Source of the DNA: Salibacterium lacus
GTDB taxonomy: Bacteria; Bacillota; Bacilli; Bacillales; Marinococcaceae
DNA length: 64,000 nt
Direction: 5' to 3'
NCBI RefSeq assembly: GCF_042684865.1
Contig: NZ_JBHUML010000002.1
Coordinates: forward strand, 868,001-932,000
The translations under genes were made by a program, and so were the position numbers. Shown here in pieces: positions 16,609 to 25,028 of the stretch (position 1 is the first letter of the stretch; every line of letters starts with the position of its first letter). The notes below the pieces were generated by a model, which did no database searches, had not been told where the DNA came from, and was given only the letters and a program-made list of their open reading frames with translations.

Positions 16609-17535
16609 TTAAGCACTCCGGGAAGCGTTGGATTCCGGGAGCGCTTCCGCCGGAATAATCATTTGAAAATCATTCGTTCCTGAAAGGGGATAAGGATCGA
16701 CACCCACCAGAAGCGGGACCGATTCATGCTGTTTCTCTTTCAGATACACTCCGTCCGGACGCAGGGCAAACATCCATTTCATTTCCTGGCCCGCTGAACG
16801 GTAAGGGATTAATTTCCACCGCTTTTTCCATATGCTGAAGTCTTCCAATTTCCCCACTGCTCCATTTTCCATTACCTTTTTCCATGTGTTGTACTCTTCT
16901 TCCGTCAGAATGGAGGCAAACAGCTGCAGTTCCACTATCATGACAGGCGTGCCGGAAAGCGGATCTTTTAACTGGTTGCCGGTGTCCACCAAGGCGGAAG
17001 CTTCCCACCGCTGTCCGTCAATTTCTAAAATGACCTTAGTGGTTTTTTCGATTTTCGTTTCCCGGTTTTTTCCGAGAGTCTGCAGCATATGAATGGTTAC
17101 GGCTGCAAGAAGAACCGCAGTTAAAATAAATCCATAAGAAAGAGATGCTCCCGGCATCCAAGCCGAACCTTGTCCAACTTGAAAATACACCATCATATGA
17201 AGGCCGGTTATGATACCAGCAGTTAAAAAACCGAGCATATAAAACACAAACAGCTGCTGAAGAAATAACGTAACCGAATAAAAGCCAAGCGCTGCCGGTA
17301 CGAGCACCACAGAAAGAAATAACGCGCTGCCGGGCTGCAGCAGCCAGTCTTCAAATGGAGTCAGAACTGTAAAAACGCTGCAGGATCCTGCCGCCGATAC
17401 TATCCACACTCTTTTGGCGGACACCTGCTTTCTTGTCCACTTTGCGGTACCCCAAAAGAGCAGCAGGTGAATGCAGACATTCATTCCCCATAAAAGGTCA
17501 ACATAATATACAGCTCTCCCCTCCCTTCGTTTCAT
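16609..17535 (-). CDS. spoIIGA: Sigma-E processing peptidase SpoIIGA
   Basis: Membrane aspartyl protease that activates pro-sigma-E on a signal (SpoIIR) from the forespore. 308 residues: about five N-terminal membrane segments (1-150), then a cytoplasmic protease domain with the aspartyl motif ALVDTGNQLKDPL at about 190-202. The ATG at 17535 has no good Shine-Dalgarno. A GGGAGGGGAG lies inside the first codons but no standard start codon follows in frame, so the start is uncertain by up to about ten residues. First gene of the spoIIG operon. Confidence 0.94.
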   Translation of the reverse strand: MKRREGRAVYYVDLLWGMNVCIHLLLFWGTAKWTRKQVSAKRVWIVSAAGSCSVFTVLTPFEDWLLQPGSALFLSVVLVPAALGFYSVTLFLQQLFVFYMLGFLTAGIITGLHMMVYFQVGQGSAWMPGASLSYGFILTAVLLAAVTIHMLQTLGKNRETKIEKTTKVILEIDGQRWEASALVDTGNQLKDPLSGTPVMIVELQLFASILTEEEYNTWKKVMENGAVGKLEDFSIWKKRWKLIPYRSAGQEMKWMFALRPDGVYLKEKQHESVPLLVGVDPYPLSGTNDFQMIIPAEALPESNASRSA

Positions 17536-17555
17536 GAACAGGAGAAGTACTGCTT

Positions 17556-17588
17556 ATTATAAATCGGTTCTCGTACAAAGTGTGTCAT
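17556..17588 (-). promoter_or_regulatory. Candidate spoIIG promoter with long spacer
   Basis: Minus-strand ATGACA (17583-17588) and TATAAT (17556-17561) separated by 21 bases. The B. subtilis spoIIG promoter is known for an unusually long spacer of 22 bases and needs Spo0A~P. A TTGTACGAGAA sequence in the spacer is only a loose match to a 0A box. Confidence 0.45.
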
Positions 17589-17653
17589 TTTATGGCAGGC
17601 ATTTCTTCTTCTTTTCACTAATTTTGTCAAGCTGCCGTCTTTTTCCGTCTGCA

Positions 17654-17693
17654 CAAAACAAGCTCCCTCGGCATAGGAGCCGAGGGAGCTTGT
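17654..17693 (-). terminator. Intrinsic terminator downstream of ftsZ
   Basis: Perfect stem ACAAGCTCCCTCGGC paired with its complement around a short loop, followed on the minus strand by TTTT. Closes the division-wall cluster ahead of the spoIIG operon. Confidence 0.93.
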
Positions 17694-17703
17694 TGGGCAG
17701 TAT

Positions 17704-18852
17704 TTATTTTCTTCTGCGGCGGTTCCGCAGAAATGTTGGAATGTCGAGTGTGTCCTCATCTTCGGAGGATTCCTGCCGCTGTTCCTGTGGTTCTTCTGCA
17801 GGTTTTTCTTTTTCCGGTGCAGGGCGGGAAGAAGACTGGGACACTTCTTTGCGCTGCTGACCTGCTGGTTTACGTTCTGTCTGCTGCTTCTGGTCATTAT
17901 TATCTTCAAAACCGGTCGCAATAACGGTAACGACAATCTCATCGTTCAGGTTTTCATTAATGACAGACCCAAAAATCATGTTCACATCGTAATCCGAAGC
18001 TTCCGATACAATTTCCGCTGCCTCGTGTACTTCAAACAGACTGAGATTCGTACCCCCGGTGATGTTCATCAGGACACCCTGTGCGCCGGTAACAGACGTT
18101 TCAAGGAGAGGGCTTGATATGGATTTTTTTGCAGCTTCTGCAGCACGGTTTTCCCCTGTAGCAATACCAATGCCCATCAAAGCGGATCCTTTTTCGCTCA
18201 TAATAGTCTTCACGTCGGCAAAGTCCAGGTTAATGAGCCCGGGAACTGCAATAAGATCGGAAATTCCCTGTACACCCTGGCGGAGCACGTTGTCTGCTTC
18301 GCGGAAAGCTTCAAGCATCGGCGTATTTTTGTCTACGATTTCAAGAAGCCGGTCGTTTGGAATAACGATCAGCGTATCCACGTTTTCTTTCAGTTCGGAA
18401 ATGCCGTCTGAGGCCTGGGTCGATCTTTTCTTTCCTTCAAACATAAACGGGCGTGTCACAACTCCAACTGTCAGTGCTCCTACTTCACCTGCTACTTCGG
18501 CAATGACAGGTGCGGCACCTGTACCGGTTCCGCCTCCCATACCGGCAGTGATGAAGACCATATCTGCACCGGTCAGAGCTTCTTCAATCTGTTCTTTGCT
18601 TTCCTCGGCAGCCTTCTTGCCGATTTCAGGATTGGCTCCAGCACCAAGTCCTCTTGTCAGCTTTCCGCCAAGCTGCAGTTTCGTTTCAGCATGGGACAGC
18701 TGAAGGGCCTGTGCATCTGTGTTTACGGCGATAAATTCAACACCCTGCAGTCCGTTTTCAATCATACGGTTTACTGCGTTGGAACCGCCGCCTCCTACAC
18801 CAATGACCTTAATCTGTGCGAGTGATTCCATATCCATTTCAAATTCCAACAT
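17704..18852 (-). CDS. ftsZ: Cell division GTPase FtsZ
   Basis: Tubulin homologue that forms the Z-ring. 382 residues. The GTP-binding signature GGGTGTGAAP is at about residues 106-115, and the T7 loop with NLDFADVKTIM supplies the catalytic Asp. A charged linker rich in Gln and Glu (about 318-365) leads to the conserved C-terminal peptide LDIPTFLRNR with an Arg/Lys tail, which binds FtsA, SepF and ZapA-type partners. Strong ribosome site GAGGAGG. Lies 111 bases after ftsA. Confidence 0.98.
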   Translation of the reverse strand: MLEFEMDMESLAQIKVIGVGGGGSNAVNRMIENGLQGVEFIAVNTDAQALQLSHAETKLQLGGKLTRGLGAGANPEIGKKAAEESKEQIEEALTGADMVFITAGMGGGTGTGAAPVIAEVAGEVGALTVGVVTRPFMFEGKKRSTQASDGISELKENVDTLIVIPNDRLLEIVDKNTPMLEAFREADNVLRQGVQGISDLIAVPGLINLDFADVKTIMSEKGSALMGIGIATGENRAAEAAKKSISSPLLETSVTGAQGVLMNITGGTNLSLFEVHEAAEIVSEASDYDVNMIFGSVINENLNDEIVVTVIATGFEDNNDQKQQTERKPAGQQRKEVSQSSSRPAPEKEKPAEEPQEQRQESSEDEDTLDIPTFLRNRRRRK

Positions 18853-18963
18853 TAAAGGTCCTCCTCATTCGTCAGATCTTTCAAATTACCGTGCACCTTG
18901 TTCCAGAACGTCCTTTCCCGTCGTTTTACGGGTTGAAACGTGGAGGGCTGCCGCACGAATCCG

Positions 18964-20247
18964 CTATTCAAAAAATACCTTAAAGAAATTTTTCATTTTA
19001 TCCTTCACGCCGGGATCATCTTCCTGTTTTTCTCTTTTTTCCGGCTTGGCCCGTTCAGGCGCAGGGGCCGCTTCCGTTTTACCGGAAGAGACGGAGGCAG
19101 AAGGCTCCCGGCCCTGGATTTTCACATTTTGATGGGCAAACTCTATCAAACCGATGCCGATAGTATAAACGGGCTCCCGCACGCCGATATAGTCCGGCAC
19201 AGCTGTCCGGACGCTCAGGCGCAGCACATCCCGGGCCAGCTCAAGGGATCCGGGAATCATGATGGTGCCGCCGGTGAGCACACAGCCGCCGGGTAGATCC
19301 GAATAACCAAGTTTGCGAATTTCATCATCTACCAATTCTAATATTTCTTCCATTCTCGGTTCAATAACATGCGCAATCTCGTATTGTGAATATTCCTCGG
19401 GCTCCTCACTGCCAATGGAAGCCACTTCAAACGTTATTTCATCGGAGGCATCATCAATAAAGGCATGTCCATTCTCGCGCTTTATCCGTTCGGCTTCTTC
19501 CGAAGAGGTCCGGAGTCCGACGGATATGTCGTTGGTTATATGGTCGCCGCCAATATTCAGAACCGACATTGCCTGCATTTTCCCGTGCTGGAAAATAGAA
19601 ACCGTTGCGGCCCCGCCGCCGATATCTATCAGCGCGACACCGAGGGCTTTTTCATCTTTGGATACGGCAACCGTTCCGGCAGCCAGGGGCTGAAGACAGA
19701 TATCTGCCACAGTCAGCCCGGCTTTTTCCACACACCGAAGTAAATTATGTAATGCCGTTTTGGCTCCGGTAATAATAGTGCCTTCCATTTCCAGACGGAC
19801 ACCCAGCATACCGCGCGGGTCGTTGATTCCATCCAGACCGTCAACGATAAACTGATTGGGAATAACATCAATGATTTCGCGTTCAGGGGGGATGGAGAGA
19901 ACCTGTGCTGCGTCCATGACCCGTTCAATGTCTTCATTATTGATTTCACGATCAGGGCTTGAGACAGCCACAACCCCGCTGCAGTTCTGCATATGAATGT
20001 GATTACCGTTTACCCCGACAACCACCTGTTCAATTTCAAGACCGACCATCCTTTCCGCTTCCTGAACCGCGTTTTTGATGGATTGGACGGTTTCATCAAT
20101 ATCAACAATCGCGCCTTTCTTCAGTCCGGTGGACGGAGCGTTGCCCACCCCCATTACTTTCAGGGATCCACCGGACATTTCTCCGACAATGACCCGCACT
20201 CCGGACGTACCGATATCCAGGCTGACGTACGTATCTTCGTTGTTCAT
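18964..20247 (-). CDS. ftsA: Cell division protein FtsA
   Basis: Actin-like ATPase that ties FtsZ filaments to the membrane. 427 residues. Phosphate-binding motifs SLDIGTSGVRV (near the N-terminus), ALIDIGGGAATVSIF and VLTGGTIMIPG are present, and the C-terminus ends in the amphipathic membrane-targeting helix KDKMKNFFKVFFE. The Ser/Ala/Glu-rich linker before the helix is variable. Start ATG preceded by AGGAGG. Confidence 0.97.
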   Translation of the reverse strand: MNNEDTYVSLDIGTSGVRVIVGEMSGGSLKVMGVGNAPSTGLKKGAIVDIDETVQSIKNAVQEAERMVGLEIEQVVVGVNGNHIHMQNCSGVVAVSSPDREINNEDIERVMDAAQVLSIPPEREIIDVIPNQFIVDGLDGINDPRGMLGVRLEMEGTIITGAKTALHNLLRCVEKAGLTVADICLQPLAAGTVAVSKDEKALGVALIDIGGGAATVSIFQHGKMQAMSVLNIGGDHITNDISVGLRTSSEEAERIKRENGHAFIDDASDEITFEVASIGSEEPEEYSQYEIAHVIEPRMEEILELVDDEIRKLGYSDLPGGCVLTGGTIMIPGSLELARDVLRLSVRTAVPDYIGVREPVYTIGIGLIEFAHQNVKIQGREPSASVSSGKTEAAPAPERAKPEKREKQEDDPGVKDKMKNFFKVFFE

Positions 20248-20397
20248 CTCATGGCACCTCCTACTGCATATGTCTGCTGTATCTGATATGCCTTCTCTTA
20301 AGACAGTTGATCTCTATTCCATCATATCATGTAAACCGGCGGTACGTGTGGAAAATGACAGAAAAATTAATTACGTTTTATTTTCAGTGCTGTTACA

Positions 20398-20425
20398 CTT
20401 CGCTTTGCCGATCTGATTTTCCTGC
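20398..20425 (-). promoter_or_regulatory. Candidate sigma-H promoter of ftsAZ
   Basis: Minus-strand GCAGGAAAA (20417-20425), 12-base spacer, AGCGAAG (20398-20404), against the sigma-H consensus RNAGGAWWW-N11-12-RNNGAAT (one mismatch in the -10). B. subtilis ftsAZ is known to have a sigma-H promoter used at the onset of sporulation. Confidence 0.6.
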
Positions 20426-20440
20426 ATTGACCTGCAACAT

Positions 20441-20785
20441 TCATTTATCTGAACGAATAAGGGAGAGAATTTCCCTTCTGATAACAGCGGTATTTTGAAA
20501 GATTCTTATACCAAGCGCTATCAGCGGTGCCAAATATAATTCTACACCAAGTTGGCGGCCCAGAAAAGCCAGTCCCCATGCCAGCAGCAGGCTGAGAAAC
20601 AGACCGGTGAGAAAAAGAATGTTGGAATAGCTTTGTTTCAGGGTTTCCTTTAATGCTCCGAAAAGGGCGTCCACCATAACGAGCAGAAGAAGAAGAATGT
20701 AAACATGATAAGCCGGCGGGATTTCCACTCCAGTCAAAAGTCCAATCAGTATACCTGTTAAAAGCCCGAGTACCGGAAGCCACAT
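20441..20785 (-). CDS. sbp: Small basic protein Sbp (DUF1290), integral membrane
   Basis: Membrane protein of the DUF1290 family, 114 residues with three or four hydrophobic segments. Function unknown; always found between ylxX and ftsA in Bacillus. The start codon overlaps the ylxX stop as TAATG, so translation is coupled. The hydrophilic C-terminus ends in IRREILSLIRSDK. Confidence 0.88.
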   Translation of the reverse strand: MWLPVLGLLTGILIGLLTGVEIPPAYHVYILLLLLVMVDALFGALKETLKQSYSNILFLTGLFLSLLLAWGLAFLGRQLGVELYLAPLIALGIRIFQNTAVIRREILSLIRSDK

Positions 20786-21495
20786 TATTCATCTTCCTCC
20801 ATAACTTCCATATGCTGAACCCGTCTCACTTCATTATGGGAAGGAACAGTGAGATTTTCTTTCTTTTGAACGTTTAATTTCATATTTTCCAAAGAAAAAT
20901 ATTCTTTTGATTCAGAGACGAGCAGTTCGTTGTATAACTGATCCGTATTTTCCGCCACTACTTTTATTTCAAGGGGAATATCCGGAAGTCTCCGGCCGTC
21001 GATATGGGTGACCCCGTCTATACTCCGGAAAGCCGTCGTTTCCAGTATACGTTTTCCTTCTATGGACACTGCCCCGGCCCCGAACTGGTTCAGTTCATTT
21101 ACCATCCGCCGCAAAAGAACCGGCCGGACTGATCTCCCTTTGCCGGTATCTGCATTTCCGGATGGCGAGATCGTTATTTTTACACCGTTTCCACTTTCTT
21201 CTGTCATTCCCGCTTCTGCCTTTAGATCTTCTACAGCTTGCTGCATCGCATATTCCCTGCTGTTTTTCTGTTCGGTATTATACTCTTTCAGTAGACTTTC
21301 GTTTTCTCTGATGCGTTCATAAAGTTCCTGCCTTCGCTCCTGCTCTTCTTCCAGCGTTTCCTGAAGTTTGAGCACGTCATTACGGTCGGAGGCGTTCGTG
21401 AAAGGGATCTGTTCTGTTTTGGATGCTGCGACGTACCCGCAGAGGACGGTCACCAGGAGGACGGCTGTTTTCAGCACAACCCGCAATCTATTCAC
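20785..21495 (-). CDS. ylxX: DUF881 membrane-anchored protein YlxX
   Basis: One N-terminal membrane segment (about 8-24), a coiled coil (about 40-85) and an extracellular DUF881 domain (about 95-225) with ITISPSGNADTGK and INELNQFGAGAVSIEG-like sequence. Function not established; paralogue of the adjacent ylxW product. Starts at GTG and overlaps the ylxW stop by 8 bases. Confidence 0.86.
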   Translation of the reverse strand: MNRLRVVLKTAVLLVTVLCGYVAASKTEQIPFTNASDRNDVLKLQETLEEEQERRQELYERIRENESLLKEYNTEQKNSREYAMQQAVEDLKAEAGMTEESGNGVKITISPSGNADTGKGRSVRPVLLRRMVNELNQFGAGAVSIEGKRILETTAFRSIDGVTHIDGRRLPDIPLEIKVVAENTDQLYNELLVSESKEYFSLENMKLNVQKKENLTVPSHNEVRRVQHMEVMEEDE

Positions 21496-22180
21496 TCCTT
21501 TCTCCCACGGCCGGCATCGTTACGAGATCTTTCTTTTGAATACCTACTTCCACATTCTCATTAACCAGCTGGTCCTTTACACCTCCGTTCATTTCCAAAG
21601 CCGCCTCGAGTTGTCCGGATTCTCCAATCGCCTGTATGACAAAAGGAGCGGAGGACGTATGACCATCAATGGTAATGACCGGCCCTGTACATTGAATATA
21701 TGTATTTTCGGTCACCCGGTAACCGTTGACAGATACAGCTTCTGCACCGGCAAGAAAGAGCTCGTCCATCACCTGCTGGATGTGGCGTTCGTGCACTAAG
21801 AACTGGTTTGGATTTTCATCGTCGGGTACGTATTGATAATCATTTAGAGTGACAGCAATACCTTCTCCCCTGACCGAAACTTCTCCGGTGAGCATTCTCA
21901 TTTTCTTCAATTCTTCCACCAGATTAAAAGAAGATGTTTCACTTTCAGCCAGACTTTCTTCCATCTCCCTTACCTGCTGCTGAAGATTTCTCCATTCTTC
22001 TGTCAGCTCTTTGTTCTTCTCCTGCTCTTCAAGTACGCTTTCTCTTAATCGGTCCTCTTCCCGATCATTCGTGTCTTGATCCTGCTGTCCCCCGTCCGCT
22101 GCTGTTTGATAGGTTACAGCAAGAAGAAACCCAATCATGAAAAGCAGAGCGGTAAACCAGCGGATATTACTCTTCTTCAA
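21488..22180 (-). CDS. ylxW: DUF881 membrane-anchored protein YlxW
   Basis: Same architecture as YlxX: membrane segment, coiled coil and DUF881 domain (GEGIAVTLNDYQYVPDDENP, then GAEAVSVNGYRVTENTYI in part). I place the start at the TTG at 22180, 6 bases downstream of AGGAGG; the frame is open to 22225, but that would overlap divIB by 59 bases. With the TTG the overlap is 14 bases and the ribosome site lies inside the acidic tail of divIB. About 230 residues. Function unknown. Confidence 0.85.
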   Translation of the reverse strand: MKKSNIRWFTALLFMIGFLLAVTYQTAADGGQQDQDTNDREEDRLRESVLEEQEKNKELTEEWRNLQQQVREMEESLAESETSSFNLVEELKKMRMLTGEVSVRGEGIAVTLNDYQYVPDDENPNQFLVHERHIQQVMDELFLAGAEAVSVNGYRVTENTYIQCTGPVITIDGHTSSAPFVIQAIGESGQLEAALEMNGGVKDQLVNENVEVGIQKKDLVTMPAVGERSE

Positions 22181-22955
22181 CGCTCTCCTCCTCTCCTTCT
22201 GCCGCATCAGACTGTTCCGCTTCAAAATAGGGACTCATTTTCATGTGAAGTATTCCTTCTGCCCCGGGATCGACCTGCCTTGCTACAGAAGGGTACTGCG
22301 CCATGTGGGAAGCAAAGTTCTGAATCGTCGACTCTACTTCAATTCCATCATTCATATAAAGTCTCAGTCGATTTTGATCATCTTCAACAGGGGAATAAAT
22401 GACTTCAGAAATACGGTTCATAACCCCTTCTCCAAGATTACTTAGTTCTTTAGAAAAAGCTGCAAGCTTGTCCCTGTTTTCAAAATTCCGCAGAATCGGA
22501 GCATCAGAAGGCAGTTCTTCGTACGTTTTTTCCGAAAGAATCTCTCCGTTTTTCAAAACAGGAACAAACGAACCGGTGGTTTCCACGTAAGCCATACGCT
22601 GATATTCCTGAACTTGGATGGTAACGGTGGAGGGAAAGGAACGGTCCACCGTTACGTTCTCGATCTCCTGGTGGCTTTGTACGGACTCTTCAGCCTGGGA
22701 CAAATCCGCCGTCCACATTCCGTCCCCTGTCTGCAGATGGATACGGTCTATTATATTGTCCTGTGAGGTATGCTCATTCCCTTCCACCGTAATATGGCGG
22801 ATATGACTGAGCGGTGACTGAAAATAAACAACGAGCAGAATAAGGAAAAAAAACACAGAGAGGTATGTGATAAGCCGGCGGTTGGTGCGTTTTTTTCGTT
22901 TTTCCTTTAATGCCGGTATCTTTTCTTCTGCGGGTATTACCTTTTTGTCCGCCAC
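22167..22955 (-). CDS. divIB: Cell division protein DivIB (FtsQ)
   Basis: Bitopic division protein that works with FtsL and DivIC in the septal wall machinery. 262 residues: a basic cytoplasmic part (1-27), a membrane segment (about 28-45), a POTRA domain (SHIRHITVEGNEHTSQDNII onwards, about 50-118) and the FtsQ/DivIB beta domain. The C-terminus is very acidic (EGEEESVEEE). Starts with GTG, 7 bases after AGGAGGG. Confidence 0.94.
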   Translation of the reverse strand: MADKKVIPAEEKIPALKEKRKKRTNRRLITYLSVFFFLILLVVYFQSPLSHIRHITVEGNEHTSQDNIIDRIHLQTGDGMWTADLSQAEESVQSHQEIENVTVDRSFPSTVTIQVQEYQRMAYVETTGSFVPVLKNGEILSEKTYEELPSDAPILRNFENRDKLAAFSKELSNLGEGVMNRISEVIYSPVEDDQNRLRLYMNDGIEVESTIQNFASHMAQYPSVARQVDPGAEGILHMKMSPYFEAEQSDAAEGEEESVEEE

Positions 22956-22970
22956 CTGCAGACCCTCCTG

Positions 22971-23888
22971 TCATAGGTTCGCGTTTCGTTCTACTGTCTC
23001 CACTTCCGTCTGCATGGTAATCCCGTATAGTTCGTAAATGGTATCCTGAACATGTTTGATGATGGCTGAAACATCCGAAGCTTTGGCCTGATCTACATTA
23101 ACGATGAAGTTCGCGTGCTGTTCTGAAATACCGGCCCCTCCGTGATGATACCCTTTTAATCCTGCCTGTTCAATCAGGGCTCCGGCATGATCGGGAAGGG
23201 GATTACGAAATACACTGCCTGCACACGGATAATTCCATGGCTGGGTGCTGCGGCGGTAATCTTTATGTTTTTTCATTTCTTCCACCACTTCGTCTTTGTT
23301 ACCTTCTGTCAAAGCCAGAACTGCTTCACAGACCACTGCCCGTTCTTTTTGAAGAATGGAAGTGCGGTAGGAAAATTGCAGCTCCTCGTTGGTAAGCCAC
23401 ACCAAGCTGCCATCCGGATAGAGAACGTGAGCTTTCACTACAATATCAGACATATCCGAGCCATGTGCTCCGGCGTTCATAAAAACAGCCCCGCCGACGG
23501 TTCCCGGAATGCCTCCGGCAAATTCAAGGCCGGAGTACCCTTTTTTACTCAAAATCGTAGCAAGTTTAATAAAAGAGAAGCCGGCCCCTGCCCGGATCTG
23601 CATATCTTTTTCTTCCATATATTCCATGTTCCGGCCGAGCTTAATGACAACCCCTTTAATACCGGCGTCATCCACCAGAAGATTCGATCCTCTTCCCACA
23701 GCCCGCCACGGTACATTCCATGTTGTAATAACGGCCATAGCCCGCTGCAGTGCTTTTATTCCCTCTGGTTCAATAAGCACATCCGCCGGTCCGCCGATTT
23801 TCCAGGTCGTATGTTTGGACATTGGTTCCTTCCAAGCCACTCTTCCAATGTCAGCATCCTGCAACTCGCGGAAAACCTGTTCCATCAT
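22971..23888 (-). CDS. murB: UDP-N-acetylenolpyruvoylglucosamine reductase
   Basis: FAD enzyme that reduces UDP-GlcNAc-enolpyruvate to UDP-MurNAc. 305 residues, type II MurB length. FAD-binding motif VGRGSNLLVDDAGI; catalytic Ser region YPCAGSVFRNP; GIPGTVGGAVFMNAGAHG is conserved. The gene starts directly after the murG TGA. It lies between murG and divIB as in B. subtilis. Confidence 0.97.
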   Translation of the reverse strand: MMEQVFRELQDADIGRVAWKEPMSKHTTWKIGGPADVLIEPEGIKALQRAMAVITTWNVPWRAVGRGSNLLVDDAGIKGVVIKLGRNMEYMEEKDMQIRAGAGFSFIKLATILSKKGYSGLEFAGGIPGTVGGAVFMNAGAHGSDMSDIVVKAHVLYPDGSLVWLTNEELQFSYRTSILQKERAVVCEAVLALTEGNKDEVVEEMKKHKDYRRSTQPWNYPCAGSVFRNPLPDHAGALIEQAGLKGYHHGGAGISEQHANFIVNVDQAKASDVSAIIKHVQDTIYELYGITMQTEVETVERNANL

Positions 23889-25007
23889 TCATCGTTCCTC
23901 CTTATCGCAGCCGTCCGGCTGCATTAAATGCTGCATAACGCGGAAGATGTCGGCTGCAGCATCCGGCGCAGCCAGTGTTTTCGCTGCTTCATGCATCGTT
24001 TCCCATCTTTTTTTATCAGAGAGGATAGCATCTGTTTCATGAAGGAGTGCCGGACCGTTCCATTCATTTTCCTTATACACAACGGCTCCGCCGGCACGGC
24101 TCAGCGATTCTGCGTTTTTTTCCTGGTGATTGTTCGTAACATATGGGCTTGGTATAAGAATCGAGGGGACTCCGAGCGCTGTAATTTCTGCAAGCGTTGT
24201 GGCGCCTGCTCTTGATATTAACAGGTCCGTAAACGCCAGCACTTCAGGCATATGATGAATAAAAGGCTGAATGATAACATTATCCGGATTACCGGCTTTT
24301 TTCGTTTCTTCTATCACTTTATCATAATGAACCGTCCCCGTAACATATAGATACTGCCATTCTTTTTCTGCTGTTTCGGGTAGAGCTTCCAGAAATGAAT
24401 CATTTATCGGCTTAGCTCCCCGGCTCCCGCCTACAATGAGTACCGTTTTTTTGTTTGGATCAAGACCAAGGGCGGGAAGCGGGTTTTCTGTGCGTGTCCC
24501 CGACACTTCTGAGGCTCTCGGGTTCCCTGTAAAACGTACTTTGGAGGCAGGAAAATAAGCAGCGGAATCCTTAAATGACACAGCGACATTATCGACAAAT
24601 CTGCTTAAAAACTTATTTGTCAGGCCCGGAATGCTGTTCTGCTCATGAATGACAGTCGGAATATCCAGTTTCGAGGCGGCAAATACAACCGGACCGGCCA
24701 CATAACCACCGGTTCCGATAACAATATCAGCACCAAAGGAAGTCAGCATCTCCTTCGCTTTTTTTGTTCCCCGCCAGAAACGCCATACCGTTCTTACATT
24801 TTTCCAGGTCAGGCTGCGCTGAAATCCGCTGATGGTGATCGTTTCAAAACGAATACCCGAACGTGGCACAATATCACTTTCAAGTCCCTGCTCCGTCCCG
24901 ATATATAAACACTCGCTGCCTGGTTCCAGACGCTCTATTTCTTTAATAAGAGCAAGGGCCGGATAAATATGGCCGCCGGTCCCTCCACCTGTTACAACAA
25001 CTTTCAT
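23889..25007 (-). CDS. murG: Lipid II synthase MurG (GlcNAc transferase)
   Basis: Transfers GlcNAc from UDP-GlcNAc to lipid I on the inner membrane face to make lipid II. About 372 residues, GT-B fold. Glycine-rich acceptor loop TGGGTGGHIYPALAL at the N-terminus, second loop GGSRGAKPIND, and donor-site motif ISRAGATTLAEITALG. The second of two adjacent ATG codons (25007) has the better spacing to GGGAGG. Confidence 0.97.
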   Translation of the reverse strand: MKVVVTGGGTGGHIYPALALIKEIERLEPGSECLYIGTEQGLESDIVPRSGIRFETITISGFQRSLTWKNVRTVWRFWRGTKKAKEMLTSFGADIVIGTGGYVAGPVVFAASKLDIPTVIHEQNSIPGLTNKFLSRFVDNVAVSFKDSAAYFPASKVRFTGNPRASEVSGTRTENPLPALGLDPNKKTVLIVGGSRGAKPINDSFLEALPETAEKEWQYLYVTGTVHYDKVIEETKKAGNPDNVIIQPFIHHMPEVLAFTDLLISRAGATTLAEITALGVPSILIPSPYVTNNHQEKNAESLSRAGGAVVYKENEWNGPALLHETDAILSDKKRWETMHEAAKTLAAPDAAADIFRVMQHLMQPDGCDKEER

Positions 25008-25028
25008 CATATCCTCCCATATCCCCTT

